Source: an uncultured Synechococcaceae cyanobacterium (GTDB lineage Bacteria > Cyanobacteriota > Cyanobacteriia > PCC-6307 > Cyanobiaceae). Taken from it: a DNA stretch of 11,444 nt. The position numbers and the translations under genes are program-made. The stretch's first letter is position 1. Each line of letters opens with the position of its first letter. The stretch lies in contig CACBGC010000026.1 in the NCBI GenBank assembly GCA_902538695.1, positions 1 through 11,444 of the forward strand, written 5' to 3'. The notes under the pieces were generated by a model. That model was not told where the DNA came from. It did no database searches and worked only from the letters and a program-made list of their open reading frames with translations. Below are positions 1 through 6,708 of the stretch, piece after piece.

Positions 1-1
1 A

Positions 2-838
2 AAGGAAAGAGCAATTTTTGAAGGTTTTTCAATTGCTGGAATAGCTTCAATACCAGGTAGTTCGCGTATAAAATTACGAACTAATGCATTAGAAAGATGG
101 TTATCACATAACCACCATGCTGAAATGAAATGGATGGAAGCAGAAAAAAGAAGAAATATAAGCTCACTTTTTGAAGAGGCAAAAAGTGTTTTAAGCGTTG
201 GATTTGCTTATATTAATTCACAAAACAACGACAATAGTTTCCTCAAGGTAGGTAAATTTGGACAAGGAGAAGATTATCATAAAGTGATTCGCAAAAAATT
301 AAAGAATATTGGCAAATGGATCAACCTAGAAATTCCTGATTGCAAATGGAAAATATGTGTTGATACCTCTCCGCTTCTTGAAAAAGCATGGGCTGAAGAG
401 GCAGGGATTGGCTGGATAGGTAAAAATAGCAATTTAATAAGCAAAAAAAATGGTTCTTGGATTACTTTAGGTTTTATGCTTCTTACAAAAGATTTAATAC
501 CAGATATACCTCATCAATCGCTTTGCGGAAAATGTGATCTATGTATTGAACAATGTCCCACAAAAGCAATAGTAGAACCCTTTGTAATTCAATCGGATCA
601 ATGCATCGCGTATCACACAATAGAAAGCAGAGATAAAACTATTCCAAAAAAAATAGAAAAAAATTTAGATGGATGGGTAGCGGGATGTGATATTTGTCAA
701 GATATATGCCCATGGAATAAGTCAGTGCCATACAACAATAATTATGAAACTACACCGAAAAAATGGATTAAAAATCTTAATATTGAATCATTAAATTGGG
801 AGATGATCCTCTTACTCCTGAATCTCTTGATGATTTAG
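2..838 (+). CDS. queG: Epoxyqueuosine reductase QueG, 5' end outside window, 3' end truncated
   Basis: QueG is the cobalamin- and iron-sulfur-dependent enzyme that reduces epoxyqueuosine to queuosine at the tRNA wobble position, in the cytoplasm. The frame is open from base 2, so the true start lies just before the window; the first visible ATG (125) is internal, because the codons before it already read as QueG. In visible numbering, the active-site region DTSPLLEKAW with the conserved Asp is near residue 121, followed by GIGWIGKN. Two 4Fe-4S clusters are indicated by C175/C178/C181/C185, C201 and C229/C232/C236 (CDICQDICPWN). The family normally continues for about 30 more residues with a basic, Trp/Arg-rich end. 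Here the match stops at SLNW (W at 797-799), and the next 12 residues, ending at a TAG, are ftsY sequence read out of frame. The protein is therefore 3' truncated. Both clusters survive, but the C-terminal segment is lost. Identity is confident; function of this copy is doubtful. Confidence 0.88.
   Translation, partial: KERAIFEGFSIAGIASIPGSSRIKLRTNALERWLSHNHHAEMKWMEAEKRRNISSLFEEAKSVLSVGFAYINSQNNDNSFLKVGKFGQGEDYHKVIRKKLKNIGKWINLEIPDCKWKICVDTSPLLEKAWAEEAGIGWIGKNSNLISKKNGSWITLGFMLLTKDLIPDIPHQSLCGKCDLCIEQCPTKAIVEPFVIQSDQCIAYHTIESRDKTIPKKIEKNLDGWVAGCDICQDICPWNKSVPYNNNYETTPKKWIKNLNIESLNWEMILLLLNLLMI
794..807. other. Novel junction between queG and ftsY (deletion or misassembly breakpoint)
   Basis: Up to TGG at 797-799 the sequence reads as QueG in one frame. 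From GGA at 799-801 it reads as the FtsY N domain in another frame (GDDPLTPESLDD). Neither gene has its normal end here. The FtsY frame has a TGA at 784-786, just before the join, so no FtsY N-terminal coding lies upstream. A short GATGAT/GGAGATGAT stretch sits at the join. It could be microhomology, since QueG proteins often have acidic residues after this Trp and FtsY has two Asp codons here; that last point is inference. From memory of related genomes, a DUF502-type gene and nusB would normally lie in between. Confidence 0.75.
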
Positions 839-1650
839 AGACTCTATTAATTAGAGCTGATGTAGGCATTAATTCGACTGATAAAGTTATAAATTCTCTC
901 AGAACAAAATTAAATGAAGAAGTTGTGGGTGGAGAAGCAGGAATAAAATTCTTGAAGAAAGAATTAAAATTAATTATTGATAAACCAATCAAAAATTCTG
1001 GTACTGATCTTTTAGTACCACAAAAAGGTAAGTTAAATGTCTGGTTATTAGTGGGAGTTAATGGTGTTGGTAAGACTACTACTTTAGGAAAATTAGCATA
1101 TTTGTCATCCAAAAGTAACTATAAAACTTTGATAGCTGCCGCTGATACCTTTAGAGCGGCTGCAGTAGAACAACTTAAAGTATGGGGAGATAGAAGTAAT
1201 GTTGACGTTATATCTAATCAATCAAAAAATGCTGATCCAGCTGCTGTAGTTTTTGATGCAATTAATTCTGCAAAAAAAAGAAATGTTGATTTATTACTTG
1301 TCGATACGGCGGGTAGATTGCAAACAAAAAATAATTTGATGGATGAATTAGCAAAAATAAAAAAAATTATTGATAAAAAGGTTCCAGATGCAATTGTTGA
1401 ATCATTACTAGTTTTAGATGCAAGTCAGGGTCAAAATGGCTTAAAACAAGCAAAAAGTTTCGCTAAATCAGCAGATTTAAGTGGAGCAATAATTACAAAA
1501 TTGGATGGGACTTCTAGAGGAGGAGTTTCTTTAGCTGTTTCTGAAGAAGTAAATTTGCCTATAAGGTTTATTGGAGCTGGAGAGGGCATAAAAGATTTGA
1601 GACCTTTCAATAGTTATGAATTTGTAGAGGCTATGCTCGCAGATAAATAA
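796..1650 (+). CDS. ftsY: Signal recognition particle receptor FtsY, N-terminally truncated (NG GTPase part only)
   Basis: FtsY is the SRP receptor. With Ffh it forms a paired GTPase that delivers ribosomes making membrane proteins to the plasma or thylakoid membrane. The G domain looks complete: P-loop GVNGVGKTT (residues 87-95), DTFRAAA (117-123), DTAGR (170-174), TKLDG (234-238) and the closing IGAGEGIKDLRPF. The N domain begins only at GDDPLTPESLDDLETLLIRADVG. The acidic N-terminal region and the first N-domain helix (the membrane-binding segment) are absent. Family members are usually 400-500 residues; this frame gives 284 from a TTG at 796, with no visible ribosome binding site, and the next in-frame Met is only around residue 181. 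It overlaps the queG frame by 43 bases, so translation could only come from weak initiation or coupling. FtsY is essential in bacteria generally, so this is either a damaged copy, a real minimal form, or an assembly artefact. Family identity is very secure. Confidence 0.85.
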   Translation: MGDDPLTPESLDDLETLLIRADVGINSTDKVINSLRTKLNEEVVGGEAGIKFLKKELKLIIDKPIKNSGTDLLVPQKGKLNVWLLVGVNGVGKTTTLGKLAYLSSKSNYKTLIAAADTFRAAAVEQLKVWGDRSNVDVISNQSKNADPAAVVFDAINSAKKRNVDLLLVDTAGRLQTKNNLMDELAKIKKIIDKKVPDAIVESLLVLDASQGQNGLKQAKSFAKSADLSGAIITKLDGTSRGGVSLAVSEEVNLPIRFIGAGEGIKDLRPFNSYEFVEAMLADK

Positions 1651-1713
1651 ATATTTAATTAATTTTAAAAATTTAAATTTAATGGTAAAACATACTTATC
1701 TATTAAATTTGTT

Positions 1714-3057
1714 TTGACAAATAATAAAGAAGGAAAAATATTTTCGAACAAATTTATTCAAAATTTTTTAGAAAATGACTCTAAAGAAACTTTAAAAAAT
1801 AAATATAAATTTGCAGAACTTGCATCTTCACTAGCATATTATTTAAAATCATTTTCCAATATAAATAAATTATTCGATTATGTATGCTTAATTTTTAAAC
1901 ATATTTTTTCTGAGAATATAATTTTAATTATTCCCTTAAATTATGAGGGGGACATATGGTACGAAAATATAAAGATTTCTGCTAATGAAGGATATTTACC
2001 AATAAGAAAAGAAATAAACAGTTTTTTGAATCAATTTCAATTTTCAAAAAATTTTAAAATTAAAGAAATTCTAACTTTTGAAAATACTTTAAAAAATAAT
2101 TTTAAAGAATATAAAATTGAAACAAAAAAAATAACATCCAGAGGTAAATGTAGAGGATTTATTTACATTTTTAGTAAAGATATTTCTAGGCAGTCGATTG
2201 CTGAAGATAGTAATTTTAATTTTATTGTAAATTGTCTAGCTATTGGATTAGAAAATCACTACTTAATCAAAACAAAGAAAAAACATGAAAACGTAGATAG
2301 AGAGATTTCTACAGGTGCTGAAATTCAATCGCAATTACTCCCGGATTATTGTCCAATTATCCATGGCATAGATCTAGCTGCACACTGCAGACCAGCTCTC
2401 CAGCTTGGGGGGGATTACTATGATTTTATGTGCTTAAAGACGAATATCTCTGAAAAAAGAAAAGAAAGATCAAGATGGGCATTTGTAATAGGTGATGTTA
2501 TGGGTAAAGGGCTTCCAGCCGGTCTTTTAATGACTATGTTAAGAGGAATGCTACGAGCTGAGGTGCTTACAGGTCTGCCTCCAGATAGAATTTTGCATGA
2601 TCTGAATCAACTGGCAATTAATGATTTAGATCAATCGCATAGATTTGTGACACTATTTTATTCAGATTATGATCCTAGAACTAGAAAATTAAGATTCGCT
2701 AATGCTGCACATAATCCTCCTTTGCTTTGGAAAAGTTCAGATCAGAAAATTATAAAATTGGATGCAGAAGGATTTGTCCTTGGACTGCAAAAAGATGCTG
2801 AATATCATTGTGGTGAAATCAAGCTTAATCAAAATGATTTAGTTCTTTATTACACAGATGGAGTAATTGACACTTCAAACTCTTTAGGGCAAAGATTTGA
2901 TGAGGAAAGGTTGATTAAAACTCTTATAAAATTATGCAAGCAATCTTATACATCTCAAGAAATTTTAAATAAAATTTTTAAAAAGTTAGATGATTTTACA
3001 GGCCAAAATAGAAATCTCCAAGATGATGCATCGATGATTATTTTTCAATTGAAATAG
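1714..3057 (+). CDS. PP2C-type (SpoIIE/RsbU-like) serine phosphatase with N-terminal sensory region
   Basis: This is a 447-residue protein whose C-terminal half (about 200-447) is a PPM/SpoIIE-type phosphatase. It has GAEIQSQLLP as the family entry motif, GGDYYDF (232-238), GDVMGKGLPAGLLM with metal-ligand D261, the NAAHNPP segment, YYTDGV with D382, and DDASMIIF (D437-D438). The metal-binding acidic residues are all present, so an active Mn/Mg-dependent phosphoserine/threonine phosphatase is expected. The first 200 residues are Lys- and Asn-rich; their spacing before the phosphatase fits a degenerate GAF-like sensory domain, though I cannot prove that by eye. No membrane segment is seen. The start used is TTG at 1714, since the frame opens only at 1669 and has no ATG or GTG before it. 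RsbU-like enzymes usually dephosphorylate an anti-anti-sigma factor, but no such partner or kinase is nearby, so the substrate is unknown. The 63-bp gap from ftsY is very AT-rich. Confidence 0.85.
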   Translation: MTNNKEGKIFSNKFIQNFLENDSKETLKNKYKFAELASSLAYYLKSFSNINKLFDYVCLIFKHIFSENIILIIPLNYEGDIWYENIKISANEGYLPIRKEINSFLNQFQFSKNFKIKEILTFENTLKNNFKEYKIETKKITSRGKCRGFIYIFSKDISRQSIAEDSNFNFIVNCLAIGLENHYLIKTKKKHENVDREISTGAEIQSQLLPDYCPIIHGIDLAAHCRPALQLGGDYYDFMCLKTNISEKRKERSRWAFVIGDVMGKGLPAGLLMTMLRGMLRAEVLTGLPPDRILHDLNQLAINDLDQSHRFVTLFYSDYDPRTRKLRFANAAHNPPLLWKSSDQKIIKLDAEGFVLGLQKDAEYHCGEIKLNQNDLVLYYTDGVIDTSNSLGQRFDEERLIKTLIKLCKQSYTSQEILNKIFKKLDDFTGQNRNLQDDASMIIFQLK

Positions 3058-3117
3058 ATTTTTTGTCACTTATATAAAAAAATGCTTTATTAGAGATACT
3101 TAAAGCTAATAATAAAT

Positions 3118-4497
3118 ATGGCAAAAGTTTGGAGTAAAAGGTTTGAAAATGCACTGGACCCTTTTATTGAAAAGTTTAATGCCTCAATTGGTTTTGATAG
3201 AAAGCTTATTTTAGAAGATTTAGATTGCTCAATTGCTCATGCAAAAATGCTAGGCAAAACCCAAGTTTTATCTTCTTCTGAAGCTTTGGAAATTATTAAT
3301 GGTTTAGAGTCAATAAAAGTTGAGTATTTGGCGGGTAAGTTTTCTCCTGGGCCACCTTCTGAAGATATCCACTATTGTATAGAAGAAAAATTGATAAGTT
3401 TAATTGGTGAAACTGGAAAAAAATTACATACAGCTAGAAGTAGAAATGATCAAGTTGGTACAGATATAAGACTGTGGCTAAGAAAAGAGATTGACAACAT
3501 TGAATTTTTAATAATTGATTTGCAAAAATCTTTTTTAAATCTTGCCAAATCTAATATTTATACCTTAATTCCTGGATATACCCATATGCAAAGAGCTCAA
3601 CCATTATCTTTGGCTCATCATTTGTTGGCTTACATAGAAATGCTTCAAAGAGATCGTGAAAGGTTTAAAGAAGTGCGCTCAAGAGTTAATATTTCTCCTT
3701 TAGGCGCTGCAGCATTAGCTGGAACAAAAATAAAAATTGATAGGCACTTTACAGCTGCAGAATTGGGTTTTGAAAAGATTTATCAAAATAGTATTGATGC
3801 AGTAAGTGATAGGGATTTTTGTATTGAGTTTGTTTCTGCCTCTGCCTTGTTAATGTCACATTTAAGTAAAGTTTCAGAGGAAATAATTTTATGGGTAACT
3901 GATGAATTTTCTTTTGCAAAATTAACAGATAAATGTGCCACAGGCAGTAGTTTAATGCCACAGAAAAAAAATCCTGATGTTCCAGAATTGATAAGAGGTA
4001 AAACGGGAAGAGTGTTTGGACATCTTCAGGCATTGCTAACTATGGTCAAAGGTGTACCACTTTCATACAATAAAGATTTTCAAGAGGATAAAGAACCAAT
4101 ATTTGATACTGCAGAAACAATATCCTCTTGTATAAAAGCAATGACTATTTTGATTGATGAGGGCATTGAATTTAATATTAAAAATTTATCTGATTCTGTA
4201 GAAAATGATTTTTCTAATGCTACTGATTTAGCAGATTATTTAGTTGGTAAAGATGTTCCTTTTAGAACTGCCTATCAGGTTGTTGGTGAGCTTGTTAAAT
4301 ATTGCTTGGAGAGAAACATTTTATTTAAAAATCTTAAAATTGATGAATTTAAAAAATTTCATCCCGAATTTGATAAGGATGTTTTTGCGGAGCTTAAACC
4401 TCTTAATGTCGTTAAATCTAGAAATAGTGAGGGTGGTACAGGCTTTGTTCAGGTAGAAAAAGAAGTAAATAATTGGCAAAACAAATTGTTACTTTGA
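3118..4497 (+). CDS. argH: Argininosuccinate lyase
   Basis: ArgH catalyses the last step of arginine synthesis, splitting argininosuccinate into arginine and fumarate in the cytoplasm; it acts as a homotetramer of the fumarase/aspartase superfamily. At 459 residues it has the usual full length. Visible signatures are [13 protein letters not shown] near residue 102, [10 protein letters not shown] with the likely catalytic-region His at 156, and the superfamily signature [11 protein letters not shown] at 276-286, which carries the catalytic Ser loop. The C-terminal domain ends in the usual RNSEGGTG segment. ATG 3118 gives the family-typical beginning (AKVWSKRFE). The gene follows the phosphatase by 60 bp on the same strand. 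It has no obvious ribosome binding site, which is common in this AT-rich lineage. No other arginine gene is in the window, as expected for cyanobacteria with scattered arg genes. Confidence 0.97.
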   Translation: MAKVWSKRFENALDPFIEKFNASIGFDRKLILEDLDCSIAHAKMLGKTQVLSSSEALEIINGLESIKVEYLAGKFSPGPPSEDIHYCIEEKLISLIGETGKKLHTARSRNDQVGTDIRLWLRKEIDNIEFLIIDLQKSFLNLAKSNIYTLIPGYTHMQRAQPLSLAHHLLAYIEMLQRDRERFKEVRSRVNISPLGAAALAGTKIKIDRHFTAAELGFEKIYQNSIDAVSDRDFCIEFVSASALLMSHLSKVSEEIILWVTDEFSFAKLTDKCATGSSLMPQKKNPDVPELIRGKTGRVFGHLQALLTMVKGVPLSYNKDFQEDKEPIFDTAETISSCIKAMTILIDEGIEFNIKNLSDSVENDFSNATDLADYLVGKDVPFRTAYQVVGELVKYCLERNILFKNLKIDEFKKFHPEFDKDVFAELKPLNVVKSRNSEGGTGFVQVEKEVNNWQNKLLL

Positions 4498-4562
4498 ATC
4501 TCAATTATTTTCCTACAACATGGGTATGCTTTGAAGTAGAATAGTAGAGCAATTTTATTAGG

Positions 4563-4582
4563 CTACTCATTGTAGTTTTTTT
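4563..4582 (+). terminator. Possible weak hairpin plus T-run between argH and the RRM gene
   Basis: CTAC (4563-4566) and GTAG (4572-4575) can pair around a five-base loop, extended by one G-U pair, and are followed directly by seven T (4576-4582). The stem is very short for a Rho-independent terminator, so it may equally be a leader structure of the RNA-binding protein gene that starts 28 bases later. A TATAAG hexamer at 4582-4587 resembles a -10 element but has no good -35. Confidence 0.25.
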
Positions 4583-4609
4583 ATAAGGTAAATTTTTGTT
4601 GAGTTTAAA

Positions 4610-5116
4610 GTGAGTATTTTTGTTGGCAATTTGCCCTTCCGCGCAGAGCGTGAAGATGTTATACAGTTGTTTGCCCCTTTCGGTGAGGTTTTAAATTGTT
4701 CTCTTCCTTTGGAGAGAGATACAGGAAGAAAAAGAGGATTTGCATTTATTGAAATGGCAGATGAGGCTATTGAATCTTCTGCTATTGATGGTTTGCAGGG
4801 CACAGAACTGATGGGCAGGCCATTAAGGATTAACAAAGCTGAACCAAGAGGCTCTGGTGGGTCTCGAAGAGGAGGCAGAGGCGGTAACAATGGCGGTTAC
4901 GGTGGTGGCGGTAACAATGGCGGCTATGGCGGCGGCGGTTACGGTGGCGGTAATTTCGAATCTAATAGTTCTTCTACTAATAAATCTTCTGGAGCAGAAG
5001 GTTGGGAAGACAGAAGTTATGGAAATTCTTCCGAAAACTCTGAATATGAAAGTGGTAGGAGCAGAAGAAAAAGGGGAGCGTCTAACGAGAGCAATTCTTT
5101 AAACGAGACAAATTAG
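4610..5116 (+). CDS. Glycine-rich RNA-binding protein with one RRM (cyanobacterial Rbp family)
   Basis: This 168-residue protein has an N-terminal RNA recognition motif (about residues 1-82), with RNP2 as IFVGNL (3-8) and RNP1 as RGFAFIEM (42-49). The last RNP1 position is Met, where Phe or Tyr is usual. A Gly/Asn/Tyr-rich segment follows (about 83-122), then a Ser/Asn/Glu-rich tail with a basic SRRKRG patch. Cyanobacterial Rbp proteins bind RNA with U- or G-rich preference; many respond to cold and some help position mRNAs, but the role here is inferred from the family only. The start is GTG at 4610, chosen because SIFVGNL begins immediately, as in the family; no ATG is available. A 112-bp gap separates it from argH and probably holds its own promoter. 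It meets dusA tail to tail, the two stop codons sharing bases. Confidence 0.93.
   Translation: MSIFVGNLPFRAEREDVIQLFAPFGEVLNCSLPLERDTGRKRGFAFIEMADEAIESSAIDGLQGTELMGRPLRINKAEPRGSGGSRRGGRGGNNGGYGGGGNNGGYGGGGYGGGNFESNSSSTNKSSGAEGWEDRSYGNSSENSEYESGRSRRKRGASNESNSLNETN
4883..4955 (+). repeat. Tandem 27-bp imperfect repeat coding for Gly/Asn/Tyr units
   Basis: GGTAACAATGGCGG occurs at 4883 and again at 4910, exactly 27 bases (nine codons) apart. Each copy is followed by TAC/TAT and a run of GGY codons. A shortened third unit without the Asn codons follows, beginning at GGCGGTTACGGTGG. The units encode GGNNGGYGGG-like peptide. The tract is far more GC-rich than its surroundings, and the third-position C/T changes between copies show that they have begun to diverge. 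Such tracts tend to change copy number by slippage. Confidence 0.8.
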
Positions 5117-6117
5117 TAACCCATTTCTTCAAGGTCTGTTGTTAATTTAGATAGATATTCAATATTTAATTCTTTTCTTATAGACTTATTGGAAATTTGA
5201 TTTCTCCATATCTTAGCTTTTGGTATTCCCTCAACTAAATTTATAAGATGTTTACAAATATCCCATGATTTTCCTCCATTACTTAAATGAGTTTCTATGT
5301 ATGGAATTAATGAGAATATAATATTTGAAGCAGATTTGGGTTTTGTATTAATCCCATAAATTTTTTGATCAATTTCAGACCATCTTAAGGGATGTTTGTA
5401 TATTGAACGTCCAATCATGACCCCATCAAAATCATTTAAGGCTTTTAATGATTCATCGATATTAGTTAAACCCCCATTGATTTCTATTAATAATTCTGGA
5501 TTTGATTTTTTTAATTTTTTTACTACACCATAATTTAGTGGAGGTATGGTCCTGTTTTGTTTTGGATTTAGACCTTTTAATATTGCTTTCCTTGCATGAA
5601 CTGTAAATCTGTCTACACCAGCATTTGCGATAATTCTTACAAAATTATTTAAGTAAACAAAACTATCATCATTGTCGACACCGATTCTGTGTTTTATGGT
5701 AACTGGTAGATTGCAATTATTTTTTAAAGATTCTATGCATTTTGCTACTTTTTTAGGGTTTTTCATAAGTGAAGCGCCAAAATTTCCAGCACAGACTCTT
5801 GGACTTGGACAACCAACATTAAAGTTTATTTCGTCATAACCCCAATCCTGAGCCATTTTTGCTGCCTCTTTAAGGATTTTAGGATCGTCCCCACCAAACT
5901 GAATCGATATTGGATGTTCTTCATCATTAAAATCTAGAAAATTTTCTTTTTTATTTGTATAAACTAAACTCTGGGCCACAACCATTTCCGTATATAATAA
6001 AGCTTCAGAACTTATTTTTCTCATTATCATTCTGAAGTGTCTATCAGTACAATCCATCATTGGAGCAATACTTAATTTATGATTATTTTGAATAGAATTA
6101 GGCTGTATGAAATTCAT
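5113..6117 (-). CDS. dusA: tRNA-dihydrouridine synthase, DusA type
   Basis: Dus enzymes are FMN- and NADPH-dependent and reduce uridines in the tRNA D-loop to dihydrouridine; the DusA branch acts at positions 20/20a. The 334-residue length is normal. The TIM barrel opens with LSIAPMMDCTDRHFR, typical of DusA. The catalytic Cys is C103 in NVGCPSPRV, matching the Cys demonstrated in the Thermus enzyme. TIKHRIGVD, FTVHARKA, EINGGL and GVMIGRSIYKHP follow as flavin- and RNA-binding segments. The C-terminal helical domain ends in a region close to EGIPKAKIWRN, as in DusA. ATG at 6117 leaves only 22 bp to the divergent msrB start. The TAA stop lies inside the stop region of the RRM gene on the other strand. 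The DusA subfamily call rests on the opening and KHRIG motifs. Confidence 0.94.
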   Translation of the reverse strand: MNFIQPNSIQNNHKLSIAPMMDCTDRHFRMIMRKISSEALLYTEMVVAQSLVYTNKKENFLDFNDEEHPISIQFGGDDPKILKEAAKMAQDWGYDEINFNVGCPSPRVCAGNFGASLMKNPKKVAKCIESLKNNCNLPVTIKHRIGVDNDDSFVYLNNFVRIIANAGVDRFTVHARKAILKGLNPKQNRTIPPLNYGVVKKLKKSNPELLIEINGGLTNIDESLKALNDFDGVMIGRSIYKHPLRWSEIDQKIYGINTKPKSASNIIFSLIPYIETHLSNGGKSWDICKHLINLVEGIPKAKIWRNQISNKSIRKELNIEYLSKLTTDLEEMGY

Positions 6118-6139
6118 TACTTTTTTGTGATTTAAATAT
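6118..6139. promoter_or_regulatory. 22-bp divergent gap between dusA and msrB
   Basis: Only 22 very AT-rich bases separate the two divergent start codons. This is too short for two standard sigma-70 promoters, so the promoter elements for each gene probably lie inside the coding sequence of the other, or transcripts are leaderless or nearly so. No clear -10/-35 pair can be assigned by eye. Confidence 0.35.
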
Positions 6140-6634
6140 ATGAATCAATTTCTATCGAGAAGAACTTTTATTCTAATTCCTACTATGTCAATCTTAAAAA
6201 TAATCTTTAAACCTATGCAAGTATTAGCATCTTCAATATCTGCTAAAGAAGAGTGGAATTTCTCAAAAGACGAATGGAAATCTAGGCTGAGTCCAGAAAC
6301 TTATTATATTTTAAGGGAGGAAGGTACTGAAAGAGCTTTCAGCAGTCAACTAAATAATGAGAAAAGAGAAGGGATTTTTCACTGTGCAGGTTGTGATTTG
6401 GCGCTTTTTTCCTCAGATAAAAAGTTCGATAGTGGCACAGGATGGCCAAGTTTTTGGGATTCAATTCAAGGATCAGTAGAAACAAAAGTTGATTTTAAGT
6501 TAATTGTCCCTAGAACTGAATATCATTGTTCTAGATGCGGAGGCCATCAAGGACATGTTTTTAATGATGGGCCACTTCCTACTGGCAAAAGATACTGTAA
6601 CAATGGATTAGCATTAAGGTTTGTTCCTGACTAA
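6140..6634 (+). CDS. msrB: Peptide-methionine (R)-S-oxide reductase MsrB with Tat-like signal
   Basis: MsrB reduces the R epimer of methionine sulfoxide in proteins, repairing oxidative damage. The SelR domain occupies about residues 37-164. The zinc ligands are C82/C85 (CAGC) and C130/C133 (CSRC), and the catalytic Cys is C153 in [12 protein letters not shown]. The GTGWPSFW motif has Thr, not Cys, before GWPSF, so the resolving thiol is not in that position. The N-terminus is longer than in cytoplasmic MsrB. It carries SRRTFI followed by a hydrophobic stretch and LASS, resembling a twin-arginine export signal with a cleavage region. This suggests action in the periplasm or thylakoid lumen, where photosynthetic oxidants arise. 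A later start at Met16 would destroy that signal, so ATG 6140 is preferred. It is divergent from dusA and followed by a small GC-rich hairpin before grpE. Confidence 0.94.
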   Translation: MNQFLSRRTFILIPTMSILKIIFKPMQVLASSISAKEEWNFSKDEWKSRLSPETYYILREEGTERAFSSQLNNEKREGIFHCAGCDLALFSSDKKFDSGTGWPSFWDSIQGSVETKVDFKLIVPRTEYHCSRCGGHQGHVFNDGPLPTGKRYCNNGLALRFVPD

Positions 6635-6641
6635 ATATTTG

Positions 6642-6655
6642 TGCGGCCTTCCGCA
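6642..6655 (+). terminator. Small GC-rich hairpin after msrB
   Basis: TGCGG (6642-6646) and CCGCA (6651-6655) form a perfect five-base stem with a CCTT loop, eight bases after the msrB stop. It stands out in such AT-rich DNA. The following sequence (ACTTGTTTTG) is only partly T-rich, so it is a weak intrinsic terminator at best. It could also be a processing or stability hairpin between msrB and grpE. Confidence 0.4.
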
Positions 6656-6708
6656 ACTTGTTTTGTGCATCACTTTATTGGAAAATAGTCTTATTAAATT
6701 TTAGAAAA

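Noticed and set aside
777..1112. Minus-strand open frame opposite the queG/ftsY junction and FtsY N domain
   Set aside because: It lies entirely antisense to recognisable QueG and FtsY coding and shows no family features.
1669..1680. Perfect 12-bp palindrome AAATTTAAATTT before the phosphatase gene
   Set aside because: Simple A/T palindromes are expected by chance in such AT-rich intergenic DNA; no operator can be supported.
2407..2413. Run of seven G in the phosphatase gene, a possible frameshift site
   Set aside because: The frame continues correctly through GGDYYDF and all later motifs, so there is neither a sequencing error nor a need for programmed frameshifting.
3749..4033. Minus-strand open frame inside argH
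   Set aside because: Antisense to the conserved ArgH signature region; composition looks like a shadow of real coding.
4567..4890. Minus-strand Pro-rich open frame opposite the RRM gene
   Set aside because: The Pro-rich reading is just the reverse of Gly codons and the RRM coding; no independent support.
4857..5102. Plus-strand alternative frame over the glycine-rich repeat
   Set aside because: Ala/Val-rich low-complexity product of the GGN repeat read out of frame.
5113..6117. Suspected loss of the DusA catalytic Cys (GAS where Thermus Dus has GAC)
   Set aside because: The catalytic Cys of Dus enzymes is the one in GCP, present here as C103; the later position is not essential.
6658..6708. 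Upstream TTG extension of grpE
   Set aside because: The added 17 residues are unlike GrpE; ATG 6709 gives the normal acidic N-terminus and length.
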